Of a stretch of 64,000 nucleotides of DNA, positions 9,239 to 17,222 are shown piece by piece (position 1 is the stretch's first letter; each line of letters starts with the position of its first letter). This DNA is from Acidobacteriota bacterium (GTDB taxonomy: Bacteria; Acidobacteriota; Terriglobia; Versatilivoradales; Versatilivoraceae), in NCBI GenBank assembly GCA_028875575.1, contig JAPPDF010000080.1, positions 157,940 to 221,939 of the forward strand. The letters run 5' to 3'. The notes under the pieces are model-generated. The model worked only from the letters and a program-made list of their open reading frames with translations, was not told the DNA's origin and searched no databases. The translations under genes and the position numbers were made by a program.

Positions 9239-10123
9239 ATGACCATAACAAGGGTTGGAGTCGTGGGGGCCGGGCTGATGGGTTCCGGCATTGCGCAGGT
9301 TTCGGCCGCGGGCGGTTACCGGACCGTGGTCCGCGAGGTGTCCCAGGAACTCCTGGACCGCGGTCTCACCAAGATCGCCGCGTCCCTGGATCGGTCGGTC
9401 AAGAGGGGCAAGGCGACCCCCGAGCATAAAGAGCAGACCCTGAAGAACCTTTCCGGCACCACCGCCCTGGAGGAGTTGGGAGAATGCGACCTCGTCATCG
9501 AAGCCGTCACCGAAGACCTCGCGGTCAAGAAAGAGGTCTTCGCCGCTCTCGACGCGATTTCCAAACCGGAGACGATTTTCGCCACCAACACTTCGTCCCT
9601 GACGGTCACCGAGATGGCGGTGGTCACTCGCCGTCCGGAACAGTTTGTCGGTCTTCATTTCTTCAATCCCGTCCCCATCATGAAGCTGGTGGAAGTGGTT
9701 CGAACCATACAGACGAAACAGGCGACCTTCGACACCGTCTTCAAGTGGGCTCGATCGGTGGGAAAGGTCCCTATTGCCTGCAAGGACAACTCGGGATTTG
9801 TGGTCAACCTGCTTCTGGTGCCCTACCTGCTCAGCGCCATTCGAGCCGTCGAAAGAGGCACCGCCTCCATTGAGGATATCGATCGAGGCATGAGCCTGGG
9901 CTGCGGGCACCCCATGGGTCCGCTCACGCTGCTCGACTTCGTGGGGCTCGACACCATTTACTCCATCGCCAACATCATGTTCGACGAATACCGGGAGGCA
10001 CAGTACGCGCCGCCGCCCTTGCTCAAGCAGATGGTTCAGGCAGGCTTCCATGGCCGCAAGTCGGGGAGGGGCTTCTACGACTACGGTCCTGCGGAGCCGG
10101 TCTCCGCAGAGTTGGGCCTTTGA
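9239..10123 (+). CDS. 3-hydroxyacyl-CoA (3-hydroxybutyryl-CoA) dehydrogenase
   Basis: A 294-residue NAD-dependent dehydrogenase of normal length for the short 3-hydroxybutyryl-CoA type. The NAD motif GAGLMGSGIAQ is at residues 10-20, the catalytic His is in GLHFFNPVP, and GHPMGPLTLLDFVGLD marks the C-terminal domain. It oxidises 3-hydroxyacyl-CoA to 3-ketoacyl-CoA in fatty-acid breakdown or butyrate-type pathways. The start at 9239 is preceded by GGGAGAAA; an earlier in-frame codon at 9209 would add a non-conserved leader. The following acyl-CoA synthetase gene fits acyl-CoA metabolism. Confidence 0.93.
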   Translation: MTITRVGVVGAGLMGSGIAQVSAAGGYRTVVREVSQELLDRGLTKIAASLDRSVKRGKATPEHKEQTLKNLSGTTALEELGECDLVIEAVTEDLAVKKEVFAALDAISKPETIFATNTSSLTVTEMAVVTRRPEQFVGLHFFNPVPIMKLVEVVRTIQTKQATFDTVFKWARSVGKVPIACKDNSGFVVNLLLVPYLLSAIRAVERGTASIEDIDRGMSLGCGHPMGPLTLLDFVGLDTIYSIANIMFDEYREAQYAPPPLLKQMVQAGFHGRKSGRGFYDYGPAEPVSAELGL

Positions 10124-10247
10124 TCCCGAATCTCATCCCCAACCCTGGCCGGACGAATTCAGATTCGTTTGCGTAGAACCGGCAAAACGGGAGCAGAAAT
10201 ACAGCAGCTGACCAGGCCGACCCGACCTGACGGAGAACTGTCGCCAC

Positions 10248-11894
10248 ATGCTTCTGAGAAGACCGAGCTACCAGGAGACCTATGACGCATTCCGCTGGGA
10301 GATTCCGCAGGACTACAACATTGCCGTCGACGTCTGCGACAGGCACGCCACCGGAAGAACCAGGCGCGCCCTGATCTACCACCAGGAAGAGACCGACACC
10401 ACCACCGAGTATTCATTCCATCAGTTCAGAGAATGGAGCAATCGGTTAGCCGCCGCACTCAGGTCCCTGGGCATCGAAAGAGGGGAGCGCATCGCCATCG
10501 TGCTGCCGCAAGGCCCGGAAGCCGCGCTGACCCACCTGGCCTCCTCCAAGCTGGGAGCCGTCGCGGTTCCCCTGTTCTGTCTGTTCGGCCCCGACGCCCT
10601 CCAATTCCGGCTGAATGACAGCGGAGCCAAGGCCGTGGTTGTGAATGCCGAGAACCTGGAAAAGATCACCGCAATACGAACCCGGTTGCCGTCGCTGAAG
10701 TTGATCATTGTCGTGACCCAGGGCAGCGTTGGCGAGTTTCACCGCTTCGACGAACTGCTGACCGGGGCAAGGGGCTCCTTCACCCCGGTGCGCACCAGGG
10801 CCGAAGACCCGGCGTTGCTGATCTATACCTCCGGAACCACGGGCCCACCCAAGGGGGCTCTGCACGCCCACCGCGCGCTGCTGGGCCATCTGCCCGGAGT
10901 CGAATTTTCCAACAACTTCGCTCCTCAGTCGGGAGACTGCTTCTGGACTCCGGCGGATTGGGCCTGGGTGGCCGGCCTCATGGACGTGTTGCTGCCGGCC
11001 TGGCATCATGGACTCCCGGTCGTTGCCGGGACCTTTCGGAAATTCGATCCTGAACGGGCCTTCGCCCTTTTGGGACAGCACCGGATTCGCAATGCCCTCA
11101 TTCCTCCGACGGCTCTGAAGATGATGCGCGAGGTCCCGGAACCGCGGAACCGATACCGCTTCAGCCTGAGATCGATTTTCAGCGGCGGCGAGCCTCTCGG
11201 AGCCGAGGTTCTCGATTGGGCCAAGGGCACTCTGGGTGTGACCGTCAACGAAGTCTACGGTCAGACCGAGGCCAACATGGTCGTGGGCAGTTGTCACGAG
11301 GTGATGGGAATCAAGCCGGGATCCATGGGTCGTCCGATCCCCGGACATCGGGTCGAGGTGATTGGCGAGGACGGAAATCCTGGCCCGGTCGGCGAGATCG
11401 GCGAAATAGCCGTCAGGCGACCCGACCCGGTGATGTTCCTGCAGTACTGGAAGAGCCCCCGCGCCACCGAGGAGAAATTCACGGGAGATTGGGCGCGCAC
11501 CGGTGACCTGGCCCGCAAGGACGACGACGGTTATATCTGGTTTGTGGGACGCACCGACGATCTCATCACCAGCAGCGGATATCGGATCGGCCCGGCCGAA
11601 GTGGAAGAGTCGATACTCAAGCACCCGGACGTTTCCATGGCGGCCGTCATCGGCGTGCCCCACTCGATCCGCGGCACCATCGTCAAGGCCTTCGTCAAAC
11701 CCAAGCCCCGATGCAGGCCAACCTCGGAACTCCGACAATCCATTCAGGAATTCGTCAAGACCCGATTGGGTTCCCACGAATACCCGAGAGAGATTTCATT
11801 TGTCGAATCCTTCCCCATGACGACCTCCGGAAAGATCCTGCGGCGGGAACTGCGGAAGCAGGAGGAAGAAAGGCGTCACAGCCAGGCAAAATAA
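10248..11894 (+). CDS. AMP-forming acyl-CoA synthetase
   Basis: A 548-residue ANL-superfamily ligase. The nucleotide motif IYTSGTTGPPKG is at about residues 191-202, the YGQTE motif follows at about 340, TGDLARKDDDGY is the hinge region, and TSGKILRREL holds the catalytic Lys near the C-terminus. It activates a carboxylic acid to acyl-AMP and then acyl-CoA. The sequence looks closest to acetyl/medium-chain synthetases of the AcsM/Acs2 type, but chain length cannot be read. It follows the hydroxyacyl-CoA dehydrogenase by 124 bp on the same strand. Confidence 0.93.
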   Translation: MLLRRPSYQETYDAFRWEIPQDYNIAVDVCDRHATGRTRRALIYHQEETDTTTEYSFHQFREWSNRLAAALRSLGIERGERIAIVLPQGPEAALTHLASSKLGAVAVPLFCLFGPDALQFRLNDSGAKAVVVNAENLEKITAIRTRLPSLKLIIVVTQGSVGEFHRFDELLTGARGSFTPVRTRAEDPALLIYTSGTTGPPKGALHAHRALLGHLPGVEFSNNFAPQSGDCFWTPADWAWVAGLMDVLLPAWHHGLPVVAGTFRKFDPERAFALLGQHRIRNALIPPTALKMMREVPEPRNRYRFSLRSIFSGGEPLGAEVLDWAKGTLGVTVNEVYGQTEANMVVGSCHEVMGIKPGSMGRPIPGHRVEVIGEDGNPGPVGEIGEIAVRRPDPVMFLQYWKSPRATEEKFTGDWARTGDLARKDDDGYIWFVGRTDDLITSSGYRIGPAEVEESILKHPDVSMAAVIGVPHSIRGTIVKAFVKPKPRCRPTSELRQSIQEFVKTRLGSHEYPREISFVESFPMTTSGKILRRELRKQEEERRHSQAK

Positions 11895-11912
11895 CGGACT
11901 TCACTCCAGAAA

Positions 11913-12209
11913 TTATTGAACGGTCGCGGCGGTAGCCTGAAGACGAAGGCCTAGGACTCGCATGACCTTGAGCACGGTAGCGAACTCCGGGTTGCCATCG
12001 GCCGACAGCGCCTTGTAGAGACTCTCTCTGCCCAGACCCGCTTCTCTGGCAACCTTGGTCATACCCTTGGCCCGCGCAACATCCCCCAACGCAGCCGCTA
12101 CAAGCCTGGGATCGCCGTCCTCGAACGCCGCTTCCAGGTAAGCTACGATGTCCTCCTCGGTCTCAAGATAATCCGTAGCGTCCCACGGCCGGGTGTGAGT
12201 CTTGGCCAT
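11913..12209 (-). CDS. HigA-like addiction-module antitoxin, no toxin seen beside it
   Basis: A 98-residue protein of the 'putative addiction module antidote' family. The helix-turn-helix region is visible as GMTKVAREAGLGRESLYKAL, followed by GNPEFATVLKVMRVLGLRL. Such proteins normally follow a RelE-like toxin gene. Here the 180 bp upstream (12210-12390) contain no toxin frame, only repeat-like GC-rich DNA and then a tRNA gene. The start at 12209 is supported by GGGAGATAAC immediately upstream. It is either a solitary regulator or the survivor of a lost pair. Confidence 0.85.
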   Translation of the reverse strand: MAKTHTRPWDATDYLETEEDIVAYLEAAFEDGDPRLVAAALGDVARAKGMTKVAREAGLGRESLYKALSADGNPEFATVLKVMRVLGLRLQATAATVQ

Positions 12210-12267
12210 TGTTATCTCCCTTCTTCCCCATATCTCGACACCGCCTGGGGGACAACGTGCCAAAAAA

Positions 12268-12330
12268 ATCCCCGGGCGGCAGCCCAGGGCGATCCGGTCA
12301 GTCGCGAATGCGGCGGGCACAGTCACGCAT
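12268..12330 (+). repeat. Partial copy of the CCCCGGGCGGCAGCCCGGGG repeat family
   Basis: The segment contains CCCCGGGCGGCAGCCCAGGG and, shortly after, TCGCGAATGCGGCG. The same two blocks in the same order occur at 47821-47880 and, inverted, at 50942-51006. This is the shortest copy and lies just upstream of the antitoxin gene. Confidence 0.6.
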
Positions 12331-12390
12331 TGAAAACGGTCGATGCCCAGCTCTTGTGAGAAATGCGATCCAGCATAGTGTTTCAGATAC

Positions 12391-12467
<77 letters not shown>

Positions 12468-12678
12468 TTGTCTGCAAGAATATAGTTCCTTTCCCGGTCC
12501 AAGTCCACCGGGGCCGGCAGGGGCCTGCAAGACAAGGGCGCAGTCCAAAGTCGAGCCGGTGAGGGGAACCGATACGCGCCGGCAACCACCAAACTCACGA
12601 GGGAGCAAGATCCCCGCGACCCTAGCGACATTTCTCTACGATGCGGATGCGTCTGGTTCCCTTTTCCATCACGGAACT

Positions 12679-14064
12679 CTAGACAAAGCCGAACAGCGGC
12701 GGGAAGGCGACGACCACGAAGCCTGCCCAGACCGCGTAGACCGGCAGGTAGTCGGTCTGCCAGCGTTCAAGGGCGGAGAAGGTGCCGCGGCCGCTCAGGA
12801 AGCGCGCGTACAGCCAGGCCGACCAGGCGAGGTTGACCAGCAGGATCAGATTTTCGCCCAGCGCCGCCACCCGGTTGGGGCTGAAGCCGAACTCGGAGAT
12901 CCGTCCGGCGATGGCCGCCAGCGCCACGCCGTCGACAACGAGAGCGCTGACTACGAGCAGGAGCTGAAGCGCATCGAACGCGTCGGGCGGGGCGTGCCGG
13001 TCCCGCGCCGAGACCGCATAGAGCAGCAGGCCCAGGACCAGCGCCAGCAGCAGGTCAAAGCCGATCAGCACCTCCCGGTCCACGTTGATGCCACTGCCGG
13101 TCCAGACCATGGTGGCGAGGAAGGCAATCAACACGGCCGCGAACAGCGGCGTGAACAGGCGGGTGAGCACCGGCGCCATGTTCTCGATGACGCTCTGTTT
13201 CGCCTCCACGAGCCAGGCGCCGACGATGACGGCGCCCATCGCGCCGCACGGCAGCAGCCACTGCGTCGCGAACCACTTTACATCCGCCCCGATCGCGGCA
13301 AACATGCCGACGGTGAATCCGGTCAGGACGCCCCCACCCAGGGCCATAAGCACGTAGTAAATGAACAGCTCGCCGGAGAAGCGCACGAAGTCCATGCGTC
13401 GGCGGCCGTCGCGCCAGCGCCCCCCGGTGTAGGCAACGCCTACCGCGAGCCACAACGCAATTGGCAGGTGCAGCGCAGCCAGCGTCCAGGTGTGACCGGC
13501 CGGCGTGAACGGGAAGGCGTTGACGACGAGTGCGGCGGTGGTGAAGGCCAGCGCCAGTCGGACACACCCGGTCCGGTTCAACCGGCGCTTCCAGGCGAAG
13601 TAGCCGGCGAGGAACGGAAACACGAAGAAACTGAGATTGGGGAAGTAGGGCGCCTTGGAGTCGAACAGGCCCTCTCCTGATCCGATGTGCGGGTAGCCGA
13701 ACAACTCGGGAAGCTTGACGGCCATGCCGGCGGCCGCGGCCAGACCGATGACCACCAGGATCTCCATGCGCGTGGTTTTACGCGCTTCGTGGTCCGCTCC
13801 CGAAGAGACGACAAGCTGTTTCCAGAGCCGCTCGGAGTGCTCGCGCGCGAACTCGCGCGATACGGCATCCAGGTTGCCCAGCCGCTTGACGGCCACCAGG
13901 AAAGCTTCGTCGGCAGCCAGACCCGCATCGACGAGCGCCGCCACCTGGTCCCGCAGATGTCCTTCCAGTTCCTCCACGTCGACCGTACGGATTGCCGGCC
14001 GGCGTTGCAGCCAGTTTCGCCACTGTGCGATCTGTGCCTCGAGTGGGTCGTTGTTCGTCACCAT
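12679..14064 (-). CDS. Permease-prefix-domain integral membrane protein
   Basis: A 461-residue protein. The first 85 residues are soluble and carry the 'permease prefix' pattern (VEELEGHLRDQVAALVDAGL, then AVKRLGNLDAVSREFA) seen in acidobacterial proteins encoded beside PadR regulators. About ten hydrophobic segments follow, for example AAAGMAVKLPELFG, LALAFTTAALVVNAF and LLLALVLGLLLYAV. Unlike the ABC-type MacB permeases that share this prefix, no MacB/FtsX domain is seen, so the membrane part is of unknown function. It lies 28 bp downstream of the PadR gene on the same strand, almost certainly as one operon controlled by PadR. Confidence 0.8.
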   Translation of the reverse strand: MVTNNDPLEAQIAQWRNWLQRRPAIRTVDVEELEGHLRDQVAALVDAGLAADEAFLVAVKRLGNLDAVSREFAREHSERLWKQLVVSSGADHEARKTTRMEILVVIGLAAAAGMAVKLPELFGYPHIGSGEGLFDSKAPYFPNLSFFVFPFLAGYFAWKRRLNRTGCVRLALAFTTAALVVNAFPFTPAGHTWTLAALHLPIALWLAVGVAYTGGRWRDGRRRMDFVRFSGELFIYYVLMALGGGVLTGFTVGMFAAIGADVKWFATQWLLPCGAMGAVIVGAWLVEAKQSVIENMAPVLTRLFTPLFAAVLIAFLATMVWTGSGINVDREVLIGFDLLLALVLGLLLYAVSARDRHAPPDAFDALQLLLVVSALVVDGVALAAIAGRISEFGFSPNRVAALGENLILLVNLAWSAWLYARFLSGRGTFSALERWQTDYLPVYAVWAGFVVVAFPPLFGFV

Positions 14065-14092
14065 GATCGTTCCGTCCGCGTCGCCGTGGGAT

Positions 14093-14443
14093 CTATCCGA
14101 GAGCAGGCGCCTGGGTGCGTTCCCTCCAAAGCCCGCGGAGTGTCGAGTCCACCACCTGCCACTGCTGTCGTTGAGCCTCCAGGTGCGCCTGGCCTGCCTT
14201 CGTGATGCGGTAGTAGCGGCGACGCCGGCCGGTCTCGGCAGTGGCCCAGCGGGCCTCGGCGTAGCCGAGTCGCTCCAGGCGGTGCAGCACCGGATACAGC
14301 ATCCCGTCCGTCCATCGGAGCTGGCCCCGCGACAGCTCGCCGACCCGCTTGATGATGGCGTAACCGTAGCTGTCTCCCTCGGCCAGGATGGCCAGGACGA
14401 GTGGCCCGGCCGAAGCAGCTACCAAGTCCTTGCTGATGTTCAT
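14093..14443 (-). CDS. PadR-family transcriptional regulator
   Basis: A 116-residue PadR-type winged-helix repressor. The pattern LAILAEGDSYGYAIIKRV, then GMLYPVLHRLERLGY and RRRYYRITKAG, is the standard PadR fold. The start at 14443 (MNISKDLV) gives the usual length of about 110; a longer frame to 14542 runs through the AT-rich presumed promoter. Family members sense small molecules or envelope stress and repress an adjacent membrane-protein gene, which here is the permease-prefix protein directly downstream. Confidence 0.93.
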   Translation of the reverse strand: MNISKDLVAASAGPLVLAILAEGDSYGYAIIKRVGELSRGQLRWTDGMLYPVLHRLERLGYAEARWATAETGRRRRYYRITKAGQAHLEAQRQQWQVVDSTLRGLWRERTQAPALG

Positions 14444-14480
14444 GGCGTCGAGTCCCGGCGCGTCGGCGACGACGCACGAT

Positions 14481-14520
14481 CCTATACATAACACATCAAT
14501 GCATATTTGTACTAGGTAAA
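14481..14520 (-). promoter_or_regulatory. AT-rich presumed promoter/operator of the PadR operon
   Basis: About 40 bp of AT-rich sequence lies 40-80 bp upstream of the PadR start in an otherwise GC-rich region. It contains ATGCAT and a TATGTATAGG stretch on the minus strand that could serve as a -10 region. PadR proteins bind partly symmetric ATGT/ACAT-type sites and usually repress themselves. The exact site is not resolved. Confidence 0.35.
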
Positions 14521-14653
14521 AGTCGGCGAGTTGCCGAGGCAATCGAAATCCGGCGGTTTGCCCGAGAGCGGTTCACGCGAATGGGGTAACAGCCGATGAT
14601 CGGGTGGGAGTAGCCCGCATTTCTCACCAGGGGGTGTGATCATGGCGCAGTAA

Positions 14654-14734
14654 TTTCCTCCTCAGCGCGTGTTCGTGAGCGAAGAGCGTAGCGGTTTCTA
14701 CGGTCGAGCGAGCATGTGCGCGCTGAGGAGGAAA
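14654..14734. repeat. Perfect 16-bp inverted repeat enclosing a second hairpin
   Basis: TTTCCTCCTCAGCGCG at 14654-14669 and its exact reverse complement at 14719-14734 form outer arms. At the apex, CGTAG (14687-14691) and CTACG (14698-14702) form a small stem with a six-base loop. Between outer arms and apex, GTGAGCGA-like and TCGAGCGAGC-like segments could pair imperfectly. The whole would fold into one long rod as RNA or a cruciform as DNA. Confidence 0.75.
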
Positions 14735-14986
14735 GGACAAGCCAGGGCGCGCCCAGCGCCGTTTGTAGTCGCAAGAAGTCCCAACAGGTTCGATAAAGTG
14801 CTGAATATAAAAGGTCTTTTTAAGAACATTCAGCGACCTGGTGAGAAATGCGGGTTAGCACGTATCCAGGCGCTCGACCTGGCCGAGGACCCAGGCGGCA
14901 GGAACAGGCGCCGGCGCGTGTCGACTTCCGCGAATCCCCTCCAGGGGGCAGTGATGGGCTCGCCGGCACCGAAGTAATGGGGCGGC

Positions 14987-17011
14987 TCAAGGCCTTTCCG
15001 GATAGATCCGCATGACGTGGCCCCCGCCCGGCTCCAGCCGGGCTGTCACCACGTCGGCGGAGCCGACTCGAAGGTGTTGCCGCCGGACTCCGGTCGGATC
15101 ACCCTCGACATCCGCATAAACCTCGGCCCGGAAACGTCCTGACCCCAGAAACTGCAGAGGAATTCTCAACTCCCGTCCGTCCCAGTTGGTCATGCTGCCT
15201 ACGTACCATTCCGTTCCGCTCCTGCGGGCAACGGTGATGAATTCTCCCACCCTGCCCTGCAGGACCCTGGTCTCCTCCCAGGAAGTCGGCACCCTGCCCA
15301 GGAACTCGATTCCCGGCTGCTTCCGGTAGGCGGCCGGATAGTCCACCAGCATCTGCAGGGGACTCTCGTAGACCACGTACATGGCCAGTTGATGACCGCG
15401 GGTCCCCTGGGCCAGGGGTTCACGCGCCCGGGGCTCGAAGTCTTTGCGGAGCACGGTGCGAAAGGCTCCGGGCGTGTAGTCCATGGGTCCGGCCAGCATC
15501 CGGGTGAAGGGAAGGGTCAGGTCGTGGGTGGGGTTGCAGCGGGTTCCCAGCCGGTTCCACTCCAGGCCCAGAACGGCTTCCCGGGTAATGATGTTGGGCC
15601 AGGTGCGGCGCAGGCCATCCGGCTTGTAGGCTCCATGGAAGTTGACCAGCAGGCGGTGGCCGGCGGCCCGGCGGGCCACCTGGTGGTAAAAGCCCACCAT
15701 CTCCTGGTCGTCGCGGTCCATGAAGTCGATCTTGACGCCGGCAATCCCCCAGTCCTCATAGAGCCTGAAGGCCTCTTCCATCTGCGCCCGGGCCCTCTTC
15801 CAGTGCAGCCACAGCAGGATGCCCACCCCACGCTTCCGCCCGTATCCGATCAGGTGGGGGAGATCGAGCTCGGGCCGGCTCCGGGTGATGTCTCCCTGCT
15901 CTTCGCTGCCCTGATGCCAGCCGGCGTCGATCTGAAGGTACTCCAGGCCCTGGTCGGCGGCGAAGTCCAGGTAGTGCTTCATGGTCGCGGTATTCATTCC
16001 CGGCTCGAATCGGACTCCCTTGGCGCTGGTGCCGTTCCACCAGTGCCAGGCGGCCTTGCCGGGCCGGATCCAGGAGGGATCGGATATCCGGTTCGGCTCG
16101 TTGAGATGCAGCAGCAGCACATTGTTCTCGATCAGTTTCCCCGGTGTCCTGCCCAAGAGGAAGACGCGCCAGGGCGACTGCAGGGCACCCTCCCTTCGGA
16201 CCTTTACTCCCGTCCGGCGCGGATGGGGCGAGAGGCGGCTTTCCAGCGTTTCCGGAATGCCCGGAACGGGGGTCAGGTACATGCCGGCGTAGTCGGTGAT
16301 GTTGGCCTCGGCGAGGGCCAGCCAGGAACCTGAGAGGGTCTGCAGCAGCAGCGGCAGGCCGACGATGGCGCCGGGCTGCAGGCGCCACAGTGGCTGGGGA
16401 TTGAACTCCGACTCGTAGTTGGTGGCGAAGTCCCGAAGTTGCAGCACCCAGGCGCGGCAGCCCTCCGGGAAAAAGAAGGTGGAGTTTTCTTCGAGCAGGT
16501 CCACATCCGACAGGCCGGGTTGAGGCGGAACGCGGTAGCGAAAGGCGGCTCCCTCGTCGTAGGCGCGAAAAACCAGGTCCAGACGGCGGCCGGAAGGTGT
16601 GCTCTCCCGAAGGCGAAGAACCCCCTGGCGGTAAGCGTCCCTCAGTTCCCCACGCGTTCCGTAGGGGAGACGGTAGCGCTCGTCCCCGGACGAAGTGTCC
16701 CAGTCCAGTAGAACGAAATCCCGTCCAAGCGGAGGCCCGCCCCTGAGATCCAGCCCCAGCCAGGAATCCCTCACCACCGTCGCCCCATGGAAGCCGATGC
16801 GATAGTAGGGACGGACTCCCCTGGGATAGGGGGTCCGCAATTCCTTCAGACCGACCGTGAGGGTGACCTGGCCGTTGGGCGAGCGTAGCTGGAAGTCACG
16901 GGCCAGGAGCGCCGGATTGTAGACGACTTGCAGCGCACAGAGAATCGAGATTGCGAGCGCGGTCTTGAGCGGGTCGATGCGCCTGCGGATCCTGGTCCTG
17001 TTGTCGTCCAT
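14987..17011 (-). CDS. Glycoside hydrolase family 97 alpha-glycosidase, exported
   Basis: A 674-residue protein with an N-terminal signal-like segment (LKTALAISILCALQVVYNPALLA). The N-terminal beta-sandwich begins LRSPNGQVTLTVGL, the (beta/alpha)8 barrel carries EYLQIDAGWH and GIAGVKIDFMDRDDQEMV, and the tail is a beta domain. This order is that of GH97 (SusB and related alpha-glucosidases and alpha-galactosidases). Whether it is inverting or retaining cannot be settled without alignment of the catalytic Glu/Asp set. It is divergent from the DUF1549/DUF1553 gene at 17223, with a 210-bp shared upstream region. Confidence 0.92.
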   Translation of the reverse strand: MDDNRTRIRRRIDPLKTALAISILCALQVVYNPALLARDFQLRSPNGQVTLTVGLKELRTPYPRGVRPYYRIGFHGATVVRDSWLGLDLRGGPPLGRDFVLLDWDTSSGDERYRLPYGTRGELRDAYRQGVLRLRESTPSGRRLDLVFRAYDEGAAFRYRVPPQPGLSDVDLLEENSTFFFPEGCRAWVLQLRDFATNYESEFNPQPLWRLQPGAIVGLPLLLQTLSGSWLALAEANITDYAGMYLTPVPGIPETLESRLSPHPRRTGVKVRREGALQSPWRVFLLGRTPGKLIENNVLLLHLNEPNRISDPSWIRPGKAAWHWWNGTSAKGVRFEPGMNTATMKHYLDFAADQGLEYLQIDAGWHQGSEEQGDITRSRPELDLPHLIGYGRKRGVGILLWLHWKRARAQMEEAFRLYEDWGIAGVKIDFMDRDDQEMVGFYHQVARRAAGHRLLVNFHGAYKPDGLRRTWPNIITREAVLGLEWNRLGTRCNPTHDLTLPFTRMLAGPMDYTPGAFRTVLRKDFEPRAREPLAQGTRGHQLAMYVVYESPLQMLVDYPAAYRKQPGIEFLGRVPTSWEETRVLQGRVGEFITVARRSGTEWYVGSMTNWDGRELRIPLQFLGSGRFRAEVYADVEGDPTGVRRQHLRVGSADVVTARLEPGGGHVMRIYPERP

Positions 17012-17222
17012 AGTGAGGCTTCTTCTGCCTGAGAGGCCGAGCTATCCTAGTATAACCTTGTGGGTCCGTCCCCACTGTAGTCCAACAGCAGCCCCCTGCA
17101 GCCTCAACCGACCACGAAACCAAAGAATCGCTGCGGCGCCTTCTGCTTGACCCGCAGCTTTGTGGACTTGTAAGGTTTCTTCTTCGATATAATTTCCATG
17201 GATGCAAACGATGGAGTAGTCC

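Larger units (their letters stand above)
14444..14986. other. Intergenic region with a large hairpin, no gene seen
   Basis: This 540-bp stretch separates the PadR promoter from the end of the GH97 gene. I find no frame with recognisable protein content. Its main feature is the nested inverted repeat at 14654-14734. Confidence 0.55.

Noticed and set aside
12559-13680. A 373-residue plus-strand frame opposite the permease-prefix gene.
   Set aside because: It is Gln/Glu/Arg-rich shadow sequence with no family similarity; the minus-strand frame has clear membrane helices.
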